Source: Sphingomonas taxi (GTDB lineage: Bacteria > Pseudomonadota > Alphaproteobacteria > Sphingomonadales > Sphingomonadaceae). From it: a stretch of 64,000 nucleotides of DNA. Under the pieces are notes generated by a model, which was not told where the DNA came from, made no database searches, and saw only the letters and a program-made list of their open reading frames with translations. The position numbers were made by a program, and so were the translations under genes. This document shows positions 36,050 to 45,712 of the stretch, one piece after another; the first letter of the stretch is position 1; every line of letters begins with the position of its first letter. Location: contig QFMX01000012.1 in NCBI GenBank assembly GCA_003240625.1, positions 1-64,000 of the forward strand, written 5' to 3'.

Positions 36050-36934
36050 CTACCAGAGCACACCCTTTTCGGGCTGCAACGGCTCGGGCGCGGGATCGCC
36101 GATCGCCTGGAGCAGGTCGATCTCGATCGTGCGGCACATCGCGTTCAAGGGCACGTCGTGGATCGTGTCCGCGAACGGATCGACCAGATCGTCGCCGATC
36201 TGCAGCACGGCCAGGAACATCAGGCCGGCGATCGTCGAGCCGACCGGGGTCGCATAGCCCAGCGTCTCGACCAGGCCGATCGGCAGCAGGACGCAGAACA
36301 GTCGCGTGAACAGGCTCGGGAAGAACCGGTACTGGTTGGGCAGCGGCGTGTTCTTGATCCGCTCCATGCCGCCCTGCGCGTTGGCGATATCGACGAGGAT
36401 CGCTTCGAACTGCGTCTGCTGGATGGTGTCGATCCAGCCGTTGCGCCGCGCGACGTCGATCCGGCGGCCGGTGCCGTCGAGCAGGCCGTTGGCGATGTTG
36501 GTCCGCTCGAGCGCGAACGAGGCCTCTTCCTGCGACAGGAAGCGCAGCACCTCGGGCGCCGCCGGCTGCTTGCGCAACTGACAGCGGAGCGCGTTCACAT
36601 ACGCGATCTGGCGGAGGACGATGGTCCGCTTCATGTCGTGGCCCTCGGGCTCGGGCAACATGTTGCGCGCCATACGTGCCAGGCTGCGCGAGGCGTTGAT
36701 CATCAGCCCCCACAGGCCGCGGCTTTCCCACCAGCGCTGATACGCCGAATTATCGCGGAAACCGAGGAACAGCGCGAGGGCGGTACCGAACAGGGTCAGC
36801 GGCAAGGCCGGCGCGTGGAACGGCAGGACGTAATAGGTGATCGTGACGACCACGTCCCAGACGAAGAGCCCGAGCAGCGGGCGCCAGACCTCGCTTAGGA
36901 TCTGACTGAAGCGCGGTGTTGCAGTGACGATCAA
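36050..36934 (-). CDS. Bestrophin family anion channel-like protein (YneE-type)
   Basis: A 294-residue protein with the bacterial bestrophin layout: early helix LGLFVWDVVVTITYYVLPFH, then LFLGFRDNSAYQRWWESRGLWG near residue 55-76 (in part: FRDNSAYQRWWESR), the hallmark of the family, and a second pair of helices near 215-255 with ETLGYATPVGSTIAGLMFL. The C-terminal DPFADTIHDVPLNAMCRTIE contains the acidic cluster typical of the calcium-clasp region. Homologues form pentameric ion channels in the inner membrane. It is convergent with doxX and monocistronic. Confidence 0.9.
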   Translation of the reverse strand: MIVTATPRFSQILSEVWRPLLGLFVWDVVVTITYYVLPFHAPALPLTLFGTALALFLGFRDNSAYQRWWESRGLWGLMINASRSLARMARNMLPEPEGHDMKRTIVLRQIAYVNALRCQLRKQPAAPEVLRFLSQEEASFALERTNIANGLLDGTGRRIDVARRNGWIDTIQQTQFEAILVDIANAQGGMERIKNTPLPNQYRFFPSLFTRLFCVLLPIGLVETLGYATPVGSTIAGLMFLAVLQIGDDLVDPFADTIHDVPLNAMCRTIEIDLLQAIGDPAPEPLQPEKGVLW

Positions 36935-37001
36935 ACGAAAGCTCCCTTGTTTCCGTTGCGTTTAATGCGCGAAGAGGCGTTTCGCTGCAATGCAGCGATC
37001 A

Positions 37002-38054
37002 TCAGCCGCCGATAAGCGACTGATCGCGCAGGCCGCGCCAGATCTTCACCGACTGTACCGTCTCGGCAACGTCGTGGACGCGCAGGATCTGGACGCCCGC
37101 CTCCGCGCCTTTCAGCGCCAGTGCGAGCGAGCCGGCTAGACGCTGGCCGACCGGCGCTTCGTTCGATAATGCCCCGATCAGGCGCTTGCGGCTAGCGCCG
37201 AGCATGATCGGGCAACCGAGCCCGTGGAAGATCGCGAGGCCGTTTAGCAGCGCGAGGTTCTCGGCGAGCGTCTTGCCAAAGCCGATGCCGGGATCGACCA
37301 TGATCCGCGACCGCTCGACGCCGCCCGCGACGGCCGCAGCGATGCGGGTTTCGAGCCAGTCGAACACCTCGGTCAGGACGTTGGCGTAGCCGCCGTCGCC
37401 GTGCCCGCCCTTTTTCGGGTCGGGCGAATGCATCAGCACGACCGGGCAGCCGCTTTTCGCGACGACATCGAGCGCGCGGTCGTCCCAGAGGAGCGCGGCG
37501 ACGTCGTTGACGATGTGCGCGCCGGCAGCGAGCGTCGCCTCCATGACGGCGGCCTTGCGCGTGTCGACCGAGACGATCGCGCCGGCGCGGGCGAGGCGTT
37601 CGACGACGGGGACGAGCCGCGCGATCTCGTCGCCTTCCCAGACCGCGGCCGCGCCGGGGCGAGTCGATTCGCCGCCGACGTCGATCATCGTCGCGCCGGC
37701 GGCGGCCATGTCGATCCCGGCGGCGGCGGCAGCGGCGGGGTCGTCGACATGCTTGCCGCCGTCGGAGAAGCTGTCGGGGGTGACGTTGAGAATACCGGCG
37801 ATGATCGGCTGGTCGAAGCGGAGCGTGCGTTCGCCGAGCTGGACTGCGGCGCGGGGGGCGGTGATGGCGGCGTGGAGGTGCGCCGCGCGATCGCCCAGCG
37901 TTGCCACGTCGGTGACGGGGATCGCGCGGCGGGTGCGGCCTTCGATCACCTCGTACGCGGCGAACCACTGCAGGCCACCGGCCAGCCGCGCGACGCTGCC
38001 GTCTGCGTGGCCGATCGGGGTGTCGACGAACTGGACGGGGCGGAGGTGGATGAT
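37002..38054 (-). CDS. folP: Dihydropteroate synthase, with unusual start
   Basis: Joins p-aminobenzoate to dihydropterin pyrophosphate in folate synthesis; target of sulfonamides. The core (from GILNVTPDSFSDGGKH) has DVGGESTRPGA, the NDVAALL strand, DPGIGFGKTLAENL and GASRKRLIG. The nearest ordinary start is GTG at 37949, but translation continues in frame upstream as LRPVQFVDTPIGHADGSVAR and GGLQWFAAYEVIE, a stretch resembling the N-terminus of sphingomonad DHPS proteins. No ATG, GTG or TTG starts it; two ATC codons at 38054 and 38051 follow an AGGAG by 4 and 7 bases. I give the extended version (350 residues). It is last in the glmM to folP minus-strand run. Confidence 0.85.
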   Translation of the reverse strand: MIHLRPVQFVDTPIGHADGSVARLAGGLQWFAAYEVIEGRTRRAIPVTDVATLGDRAAHLHAAITAPRAAVQLGERTLRFDQPIIAGILNVTPDSFSDGGKHVDDPAAAAAAGIDMAAAGATMIDVGGESTRPGAAAVWEGDEIARLVPVVERLARAGAIVSVDTRKAAVMEATLAAGAHIVNDVAALLWDDRALDVVAKSGCPVVLMHSPDPKKGGHGDGGYANVLTEVFDWLETRIAAAVAGGVERSRIMVDPGIGFGKTLAENLALLNGLAIFHGLGCPIMLGASRKRLIGALSNEAPVGQRLAGSLALALKGAEAGVQILRVHDVAETVQSVKIWRGLRDQSLIGG

Positions 38055-38065
38055 CGTTCTCCTGC

Positions 38066-38172
38066 TCCCCTCCCTGGAAGGGAGGGGTCGGGGGTGGGTC
38101 GGCCGGTTGGTTTACGTATTGCCCGACAAGCAGCCAACCCACTCCCAGCCCCTCCCTTCCAGGGAGGGGAGC
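38066..38172. repeat. Palindromic repeat doublet, CCCCTCCCT...AGGGAGGGG type
   Basis: CCCCTCCCTGGAAGGGAGGG and CCCCTCCCTTCCAGGGAGGG with GGGGGTGGGTCGG / AACCCACTCCCAGCC inside. It fills the gap between ccrM and folP and ends just before the AGGAG of folP. Confidence 0.9.
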
Positions 38173-38178
38173 AAGACG

Positions 38179-39339
38179 TCAGACCGTGGTCGCCAACAGA
38201 TACGTCTGGCGGAGGTCGTCGATCGGCTTCAGGCCCTTGTCGCTCTCGTAATGCCAGAAGCTCCAGCCGTTGCACGCGGGCGCGTTCTGGAGCGTCGAGC
38301 CGAGCTTGTGGATCGAGCCGATCGTGCCGCAGTCGCTGAGCAGCGAGCCATCCGCGCGGATCGTCGCGCGCCAGCGGCGCTTCGAATCGGTCAGCACCGC
38401 GCCGGGCGTCAGATACGCGTTCTCGACCAACACGCCGAACGCGACCTTGGGCTGCGTGCGGGGGCTCATCATCGTGCGGATCGCCGATTCGTCGAGCGGC
38501 AACGCTGCCTCGATCCGCTCCTGCGCGGCCTCGATGTAATCGCCCTCGCGGTCGATGCCGATCCAGCTGCGACCGAGGCGCTTGGCGACTGCGCCAGTGG
38601 TGCCGGTACCGAAGAACGGGTCGAGCACGACGTCGCCGGGCTTCGTGCACGCCAGCAGGATGCGGTACAGCAGCGCCTCGGGCTTCTGCGTGGGATGCAC
38701 CTTGGTGCCGTTCTTCTTCAGCCGCTCGGCGCCGCCGCAGGTCGGGAATTCCCAGTCGCTGCGCATCTGGAGCTCGTCGTTGAGCGTCTTCATCGCGCGG
38801 TAGTTGAAGTGGTACTTCGCCTTCTCGCCCTTCGACGCCCAGATCAAAGTCTCGTGCGCGTTGGTGAAGCGGGTGCCGCGGAAGTTCGGCATCGGGTTGG
38901 TCTTGCGCCAGACGATGTCGTTGAGGATCCAGTAGCCGAGATCCTGCACCGCCGCGCCGACGCGGAAGATGTTGTGATAGCTGCCGATCACCCAGAGCGA
39001 CCCGTCGTCCTTGAGGATGCGGCGCGCTTCCTGGAGCCAGGCGCGGGTGAAGCGGTCATAGGCGGCGAAGGTGTCGAACTTGTCCCAGTCGTCGGTGACC
39101 GCGTCGACGTGGCTGCCGTCGGGGCGATAGAGTTCGCCACCGAGCTGAAGGTTGTAGGGCGGATCGGCGAAGATCATGTCGATCGACTTCGACGGGAGCG
39201 CCTTCATCCGCTCGATGCAGTCGCCCCTTAGAATCTGATCGAGGGGCAGCATCTGGTCGAGCGGAAGAACGGCCGGAACCGCGGGCTCCGCCAGCTTCTT
39301 GGCAGCCCGTGGCCGCGCGATCGTGTCGATCAAACCCAT
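38179..39339 (-). CDS. ccrM: Cell-cycle DNA adenine methyltransferase, GANTC-specific (CcrM)
   Basis: Methylates adenine in GANTC, a transcription and cell-cycle signal in alphaproteobacteria. The 386-residue, beta-class enzyme has catalytic DPPY at residues 59-62 (IFADPPYNLQL), TRD-region GSLWVIGSYHNIFR, and SAM-binding DPFFGTGTTGAVAKRLGR near 230. The C-terminal RAMA-like extension (about 300-386: PKVAFGVLVENAYLTPGAVL, then WSFWHYES) is typical of CcrM. ATG at 39339 chosen; the frame is open to 39453 without homology. It is next to rnhB, as in Caulobacter, and four GANTC sites precede it, so it may regulate itself. Confidence 0.95.
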   Translation of the reverse strand: MGLIDTIARPRAAKKLAEPAVPAVLPLDQMLPLDQILRGDCIERMKALPSKSIDMIFADPPYNLQLGGELYRPDGSHVDAVTDDWDKFDTFAAYDRFTRAWLQEARRILKDDGSLWVIGSYHNIFRVGAAVQDLGYWILNDIVWRKTNPMPNFRGTRFTNAHETLIWASKGEKAKYHFNYRAMKTLNDELQMRSDWEFPTCGGAERLKKNGTKVHPTQKPEALLYRILLACTKPGDVVLDPFFGTGTTGAVAKRLGRSWIGIDREGDYIEAAQERIEAALPLDESAIRTMMSPRTQPKVAFGVLVENAYLTPGAVLTDSKRRWRATIRADGSLLSDCGTIGSIHKLGSTLQNAPACNGWSFWHYESDKGLKPIDDLRQTYLLATTV

Positions 39340-39381
39340 GTTTTCCGCCCCTTGTCGGCGCCTATAGCTGCGGAATTGTCC

Positions 39382-39481
39382 GACTCCGTCAAGCAAAGTT
39401 TCGTTAACGGCGCTTTGGTGCGAACCCGTCGCTGCGGCCAATCGAGTCGCCATTGCCCAGATGTTGAGTCGGGGGAGACTC
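39382..39481 (-). promoter_or_regulatory. Cluster of four GANTC sites in the ccrM upstream region
   Basis: GACTC at 39382-39386 and 39477-39481, and GAGTC at 39444-39448 and 39466-39470, lie in 100 bp between ccrM and rnhB. A TTAA half-site (39404-39407, in GTTAAC) could be part of a CtrA site, but the second half is not convincing. Methylated GANTC sites in the leader repress ccrM in Caulobacter; the same role here is inference. Confidence 0.55.
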
Positions 39482-39515
39482 GCGGCTCAAGCCCTTGGGG
39501 TGTGGCGCGAAAGGC

Positions 39516-40154
39516 TCAGCTCGTCGTTTCCGTCGCGAACAACCCCTCGCGCGCCAGATAGGCGGCGGCGACGGGCGCGAAACTGCGCCGGTGAATCGGC
39601 GTGGGGCCGTGATCGCGGAGCGCCTTCATGTGGTGCGCGCAGCCGTAACCCTTGTTCGAATGCCAGTTATATTCGGGGTGCACGTCGGCGGCGGCGATCA
39701 TGATGAGGTCGCGGGTGTGCTTGGCGACGATCGAAGCGGCGGCGATCGACAGCGATTTCGCGTCACCGCCGACTAGGGGCGTGGCGGGGTAGGTCCAGCG
39801 GGGCAAGCGGTTGCCGTCGACCAGGACATGCCCGGGCGCGTGGCCGAGTTCGGTGGCGAGCGCATCGACCGCGAGGGTCATGGCCTTCATCGTCGCCCAG
39901 TAGATGTTGAGCGTGTCGATCTCGTCGGGTTCGACGATGCCGATGCCGACGATCGCGCAGCCCTTGAGGCGCGCGCAGAGCCGTTCGCGTTCGGCGGCGG
40001 AGAGCTTCTTCGAATCGTCGATGCCGCGGGGGACGCCTTTGGGCGGGAGAATCACGGCGGCGGCCACGACCGGCCCAGCGAGCGGTCCGCGGCCCGCTTC
40101 ATCGACGCCGGCGACGGGGCCGACGCAGAGCTTTTCGTGTTTCATGCCGGGCAT
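39516..40154 (-). CDS. rnhB: Ribonuclease HII
   Basis: Removes ribonucleotides from DNA. A 212-residue protein with GVDEAGRGPLAGPVVAAAVI near residue 14-33 holding the first catalytic Asp-Glu pair, DDSKKLSAAERERL near 45, VDGNRLP (Asp) near 111 and SIAAASIVAKHTRD near 137, all diagnostic of RNase HII. The ATG at 40154 (MPGMKHEK) has GGAG 6 bases upstream, located in the end of thiD; the thiD stop TAG is one base before it. The longer frame to 40319 is a thiD shadow. ccrM is downstream, the usual alphaproteobacterial pair. Confidence 0.95.
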   Translation of the reverse strand: MPGMKHEKLCVGPVAGVDEAGRGPLAGPVVAAAVILPPKGVPRGIDDSKKLSAAERERLCARLKGCAIVGIGIVEPDEIDTLNIYWATMKAMTLAVDALATELGHAPGHVLVDGNRLPRWTYPATPLVGGDAKSLSIAAASIVAKHTRDLIMIAAADVHPEYNWHSNKGYGCAHHMKALRDHGPTPIHRRSFAPVAAAYLAREGLFATETTS

Positions 40155-40155
40155 T

Positions 40156-41079
40156 CTAACTCCATCGCGCGGCAAAAGCCTGCGCATCCCAGCCGTCGGG
40201 GTCCTTTGCCGCAAGCAGGTGATAGAAGGGGGTAGTGTCGAGCGCGTGGCCCATCGGGCCGTGCCCTTGGCCGATACCTGGAGCCGCTGCAAGCGCGGCG
40301 CGGACGAACGCGATGGCACGGTCGGTTGCGGTGTCGAGCGTCATGCCTTGCCCCAACCCCGTCGCGATGCCGCTGGCGAGCGTACAGCCGGTGCCGTGCG
40401 CGTGGCGGGTTTCGATGCGGGGGTTGGTCCAGCGGGTTTCGCCCGCGTCGGTGACGAGACGGTCGACGATGTGGGGACCTTCGCGGTGGCCGCCCTTGAT
40501 GAGGACTGCGGGGCCGAGCGGACGGATCGCGGCCTCGCCGCCAAGGGCTGCGAGTTCGGGGAGGTTGGGGGTTACGAGCGTTGCGATTCGCATGAGACGC
40601 GCGAAGGCGGCGATCGTGTCACTGTCCGCGAGGACAGAGCCGCTGGTCGCGATCATCACCGGGTCGAAGACGATTGGGATGCTGCTCCCCTCCCTGGAAG
40701 GGAGGGGTTGGGGGTGGGTTGGTTTGGGGCCGGTATCGCGCTCGCCCAGCGGCCTACCCACCCCCAGCCCCTCCCTTCCAGGGAGGGGCGAAAGACGTTC
40801 TAGATATGCGGCAACCGCATTGGCGGTTTCGGCCGAGCCGATCATGCCGATCTTCACCGCATCGACGCCGATGTCGGAGACGACGGAGTCGATCTGCGCG
40901 AGGACCATGTCGGTCGGGATCTGGTGGACCGCCTGCACGCCGAGCGTGTTCTGCGCGGTGATCGCAGTGACGGCGGTCATCGCGTGGCCGCCGAGCATCG
41001 TCACGGTCTTGATATCCGCCTGGATGCCGGCGCCGCCGCCTGAGTCCGAGCCGGCAATGATGAGAATTCTGGCGGTCAT
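40156..41079 (-). CDS. thiD: Hydroxymethylpyrimidine/phosphomethylpyrimidine kinase carrying an in-frame repeat insertion
   Basis: Phosphorylates HMP and HMP-P for thiamine synthesis. Normal ThiD features: LIIAGSDSGGGAGIQADIKT near residue 7, MLGGHAMTAVTAITAQNT, VFDPVMIATSG and the C-terminal HGTGCTLASGIATGL. The protein is about 307 residues, 40 more than usual. The surplus (about residues 96-133) is encoded by a palindromic repeat (40685-40789) and reads LSPLPGREGLGVGRP ... PTHPQPLPSREGSS. It falls between AAYLER and IPIVFDPV, in a surface loop of the ribokinase-like fold, and leaves the frame open. GTG at 41082 is an alternative start. Confidence 0.93.
   Translation of the reverse strand: MTARILIIAGSDSGGGAGIQADIKTVTMLGGHAMTAVTAITAQNTLGVQAVHQIPTDMVLAQIDSVVSDIGVDAVKIGMIGSAETANAVAAYLERLSPLPGREGLGVGRPLGERDTGPKPTHPQPLPSREGSSIPIVFDPVMIATSGSVLADSDTIAAFARLMRIATLVTPNLPELAALGGEAAIRPLGPAVLIKGGHREGPHIVDRLVTDAGETRWTNPRIETRHAHGTGCTLASGIATGLGQGMTLDTATDRAIAFVRAALAAAPGIGQGHGPMGHALDTTPFYHLLAAKDPDGWDAQAFAARWS
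40685..40789. repeat. Palindromic repeat doublet inside thiD
   Basis: CCCCTCCCTGGAAGGGAGGG and CCCCTCCCTTCCAGGGAGGG with GGGGGTGGGTTGG / ACCCACCCCCAGCC inside: the same family as at 12840 and 38066, but here translated. Length added to thiD is a multiple of three. Confidence 0.93.
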
Positions 41080-41147
41080 CACAATCGCTATGGCATAATC
41101 GCTGGGCTGTGGGACAGTGCAGGACTCAAGCCGATCGACATTCTATT

Positions 41148-41362
41148 CTAGTGCCGCCGCCCGCCGCCCGGCTTCTGTGGCGGCGCTTCGCCCAGGCGTG
41201 TCGGCCGGTCCAACAGCTCCCCGCCGCAATTCGGGCAACGCTCGTCGAGCGCATCCGCACATTCCGCGCAGAAGGTGCATTCGAACGAGCAGATGAACGC
41301 GCCCGGTGCAGCCGCGGGAAGCTCGGTGGCGCAGCGTTCGCAAATGGGGCGCATCTCTAGCA

Positions 41363-41363
<1 letters not shown>
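41148..41363 (-). CDS. DUF1272 domain zinc-binding protein
   Basis: A 71-residue protein matching DUF1272: MRPICERCATELPAAAPGAF, then ICSFECTFCAECADALDERC and PNCGGELLDRP. Seven cysteines form C-x2-C ... C-x3-C-x2-C-x2-C ... C-x2-C pairs, expected to bind zinc. Function is unknown. The ATG overlaps the TGA of glmM by one base (TGATG), so translation is probably coupled; an internal ATG nine bases in gives the more usual MRPICE start. Confidence 0.87.
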
Positions 41364-42703
<1,340 letters not shown>

Positions 42704-42772
42704 TCGTTCTGCTTTCCGTCCGGTATCCAGTCCTGAAGTCGCTGATAGCGCGGTGGAACACGAAGGGCGAGC

Positions 42773-44047
42773 ATGTCGCAGGCTACACGGATTCTTACAG
42801 CCCTGGTCGGCGGCATCGCGATCGGCATCGCTGCGGCCGCCTGGTCGCCAGCGAACGCGCTGGCGGTAACGGCGGTGACCCAGCCTATCGGCTCGGCTTG
42901 GCTGCACGGATTGCAGATGGTGATCGTTCCGCTGATCGTCGGGTTGCTGGTCACCGGCATCGGCGCGACCGCAGAGGCGGCGCGGGCCGGACGGATCACC
43001 GGCCGTGCGATCCTGATGATCGTCGTCATCCTGTGGAGCACGACGATCATGTCGGCGTTCGTCATGCCGTTGCTGCTCGACCTGTTCCCGCTGCCAGAGA
43101 GCCTCAGCACGGCGTTGCGCGCGGCGCTGACGACGGCGGCGGCGATCGGCACGGTACCGGGGATCGGCGCATTCTTCGACGGGATCGTGCCGACCAACAT
43201 CGTCGCGGCGGCAGCAAGCGATTCGTTCCTGTCGCTGACGGTGTTCGCGCTGGCGTTCGCGTTCGCGATCACGCGGCTTCCACAGGCGCAGCGCGCGATC
43301 CTGACGGGGTTTTTCCAAGCGGTGGTCGATGCGCTGCTGGTGCTGATCGGCTGGGTGCTGAAGCTCGCACCGATCGGGATCTTCGCGCTCGCTTACGGCG
43401 TCGGCGCGCGGACCGGGACGGCGGCGTTCGGGGCGTTGCTCCATTATATCGTCTGCGTCTCGGCGATCGGCTTCATCGTCCTGCTCGCGGCCTATCCGGT
43501 CGGGATGATCGGCGGGCGCGTGTCGCTGGGGCGGTTCGCGCGGGCGGTCGCACCGGCGCAGGCGGTGGCGATCAGCACGCAGTCCTCGCTCGCGTCGTTG
43601 CCGGCGATGCTCAAGGGCTCGGTCGATCTCGGTGCGTCGCCTGCCACTGCGGGCATCGTTCTGCCGCTGGCGGTCGCGATCTTCCGTGCGACCAGCCCGG
43701 CAATGAACCTCGCGGTCGCGCTGTACGTCGCACACTGGCTGGGCGTGCCGATCGGTCCGGCGCAGCTCGCCGCGGGTGTCGCGACCGCGGCGATCACGAC
43801 GATGAGCTCTGTGTCGCTGCCGGGGACGATCAGTTTCGTCGCCTCGGTCGCGCCGGTTTCGCTCGCCATGGGGGTGCCGATCGAGGCTTTGGGGCTGCTC
43901 ATCGCGGTGGAGACGGTGCCCGACCTGTTTCGGACCGTCGGCAACGTGACTATGGATACCGCCGTCACCATCTCCGTGTCTGCGCGGGCCGATCAAGGGG
44001 ACGGCGCTCAGGAGATATCCCATGAAATATCGCACGCTCGGCCCTGA
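42773..44047 (+). CDS. Dicarboxylate/amino acid:cation symporter (DAACS family)
   Basis: A 424-residue carrier of the GltP/DctA family, with about eight membrane helices and two hairpin loops. Key spots: the serine-rich hairpin AQAVAISTQSSLASLPAML near residue 262-280, the unwound helix segment ATSPAMNLAVALYVAH (in place of NMDGTA) near 305, and hairpin 2 MSSVSLPGTISFVAS near 344. The usual NMDGT motif is replaced by PAMNLA, which suggests loss or change of the sodium/substrate site found in glutamate carriers. The substrate is therefore unclear. It is divergent from glmM and overlaps the next gene by 26 bp. Confidence 0.85.
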   Translation: MSQATRILTALVGGIAIGIAAAAWSPANALAVTAVTQPIGSAWLHGLQMVIVPLIVGLLVTGIGATAEAARAGRITGRAILMIVVILWSTTIMSAFVMPLLLDLFPLPESLSTALRAALTTAAAIGTVPGIGAFFDGIVPTNIVAAAASDSFLSLTVFALAFAFAITRLPQAQRAILTGFFQAVVDALLVLIGWVLKLAPIGIFALAYGVGARTGTAAFGALLHYIVCVSAIGFIVLLAAYPVGMIGGRVSLGRFARAVAPAQAVAISTQSSLASLPAMLKGSVDLGASPATAGIVLPLAVAIFRATSPAMNLAVALYVAHWLGVPIGPAQLAAGVATAAITTMSSVSLPGTISFVASVAPVSLAMGVPIEALGLLIAVETVPDLFRTVGNVTMDTAVTISVSARADQGDGAQEISHEISHARP

Positions 44048-45014
44048 TTTCGAGGTTTCTGCGCTCGGGCTAGGCTGCATGCCGATGGCCGGCATCGGCA
44101 AGGGCATGTACGGCGAGGCCAACGCCGACGAGAGCATCGCCACGATCCACCGCGCGATCGAGCTTGGCGTGACGCTGTTCGACACCGCCGAGATTTATGG
44201 CCCGCTGGTCAACGAGGAACTGCTCGGCAAGGCGATCCGGGGCAAGCGCGACGGCGTCGTGATCGCGACCAAGTTCGGCTTTCGCTACGACGAGAACGGG
44301 ATGACCGGGGTGGACTCGACACCGGCCAACGTGCGGCGGGCGTGCGAGGGATCGCTGAAGCGCCTTGGCGTCGAGACGATCGACCTGTTGTACCAGCACC
44401 GCGTCGATCCGGGCGTGCCGATCGAGGATACGGTCGGCGCGATGGCGGACCTCGTTCGCGAGGGCAAGGTGCGACATCTGGGGCTGTCAGAAGCGGGGCT
44501 CGACACCATTCGGCGCGCGGCGGCGACGCATCCGATCGCGGCGTTGCAGAGCGAATATTCGCTATGGGAGCGCGACGTCGAGGAGGCGATCCTGCCGCTG
44601 TGTCGCGAACTCGGGATCGGCTTTGTGCCGTATTCGCCGCTGGGCCGCGGGTTCCTGACGGGGCAGATCACGGCGCGGTCGGACTTGCCTGAGGGCGACT
44701 ACCGGCGGAACGACCCGCGCTATTCGGAGGAGAACTTCGCCAAGAACATGGCGATGGTTGCGGTGGTGAAGGGCATTGCGGATGCGCATGACGCTTCGCC
44801 TGCGCAGATCGCGCTCGCATGGTTGCTGGCGCAGGGCGACGACGTCGTGCCGATCCCTGGGTCGAAACGACGGATCACGCTGGAGGACAGCATGAAGGCG
44901 GCGGACATCACGCTGTCAGCCGACGATCTGGCGAAGCTGGATGCGGCGGCGCCGCGAGGCGGGACGGCTGGGCCGCGCTACGGCGAGAAGGCGCTGTCGA
45001 TGACGCGGATCTAG
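44022..45014 (+). CDS. Aldo/keto reductase
   Basis: A 330-residue NADPH-dependent (beta/alpha)8 oxidoreductase of the AKR13/YakC type. Residues: D50-type DTAEIYGPLVNEELLGKAI near residue 47 (catalytic Asp and Tyr), K near IATKFGF 84, and YQHRVDP near 126 (catalytic His). SKRRITLEDSMKAADITL near 289 binds the NADP phosphate. The natural substrate is unknown; such enzymes reduce aldehydes and alpha-ketones. GGAGATATCCC lies just before the ATG, inside the end of the symporter gene, whose last 26 bases it shares. Confidence 0.92.
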   Translation: MKYRTLGPDFEVSALGLGCMPMAGIGKGMYGEANADESIATIHRAIELGVTLFDTAEIYGPLVNEELLGKAIRGKRDGVVIATKFGFRYDENGMTGVDSTPANVRRACEGSLKRLGVETIDLLYQHRVDPGVPIEDTVGAMADLVREGKVRHLGLSEAGLDTIRRAAATHPIAALQSEYSLWERDVEEAILPLCRELGIGFVPYSPLGRGFLTGQITARSDLPEGDYRRNDPRYSEENFAKNMAMVAVVKGIADAHDASPAQIALAWLLAQGDDVVPIPGSKRRITLEDSMKAADITLSADDLAKLDAAAPRGGTAGPRYGEKALSMTRI

Positions 45015-45068
45015 CGTCCTCGCGCTGAGCGGGGCGATCGTGCGCGGTCGTCGAGAACGATCTCCCCG

Positions 45069-45644
45069 CTACAGCCAGGCGAGCCCAGCCAGGAGGGCGC
45101 CCACCAAGGCGGCGGTGCCCGCGACCCACAGCAACCACCGCCGCCCGGTCAGCGCGGTAATCGAGGCCAACGCAATCGCCACCTGGATCGCGGTGACCGC
45201 CAGCGCGAGCTTCGTATGCGGCCGCAGCGCTTGGTCCGACTTCGCGTTCGCCGCCGCCGATTGTCGGTCGAGCGCCTCCGCCTCCCGCTTCAGCCCAGCC
45301 CCCCGCGCCTTGTACCGCGCGATATCGGCGCGGTGTGCGGACATTTGGTTCGCATCGAACGCGAGCGGCGCGAGATCGACTTCCATCTGCGCGATATGCC
45401 GCTTCAGATCCTCGGCCTGGTAATAGCCCCACGCATCCGACGCTTGAGCCTTGATCAGCACTGCCTCGTTCTTGTGGAGCAACGCCTCGTTCTGCGTATG
45501 CCCACCGAGAAAACTGGTGACGGCGGCCAGGGTCGCCAGGATCGCGGTGAACAACGCGATCCGCTGGTCGAGCGCCTCACCACTGGCGGCTCGTTCCTCC
45601 GACAGCCGTTCATGCAACCCGCGCACTTCGAAATCATCGTCCAT
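45069..45644 (-). CDS. DUF4337 domain membrane protein
   Basis: A 191-residue protein with the DUF4337 order: an N-terminal polar stretch, a first membrane helix with ALFTAILATLAAVTSFLGGH near residue 30, the motif NEAVLIKAQASDAWGYYQAE near 58 (characteristic W-YYQA), a coiled-coil middle (about 78-135), and two C-terminal helices (about 143-162 and 168-189). Function is unknown; it is likely an inner-membrane protein with a long periplasmic or cytoplasmic coiled coil. It is convergent with the aldo/keto reductase and divergent from the next gene. Confidence 0.87.
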   Translation of the reverse strand: MDDDFEVRGLHERLSEERAASGEALDQRIALFTAILATLAAVTSFLGGHTQNEALLHKNEAVLIKAQASDAWGYYQAEDLKRHIAQMEVDLAPLAFDANQMSAHRADIARYKARGAGLKREAEALDRQSAAANAKSDQALRPHTKLALAVTAIQVAIALASITALTGRRWLLWVAGTAALVGALLAGLAWL

Positions 45645-45712
45645 GCCCGCCGCTGTGGCGCTCCGCGCGTGACTGGACCCTGATGATCGGGTGACATATC
45701 CGTCAGCGCGCC

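Noticed and set aside
42704..42772. A riboswitch or ribozyme upstream of glmM
   Set aside because: The 69-bp gap is too short for a glmS-type element and shows no recognisable fold; that ribozyme is linked to glmS, not glmM.
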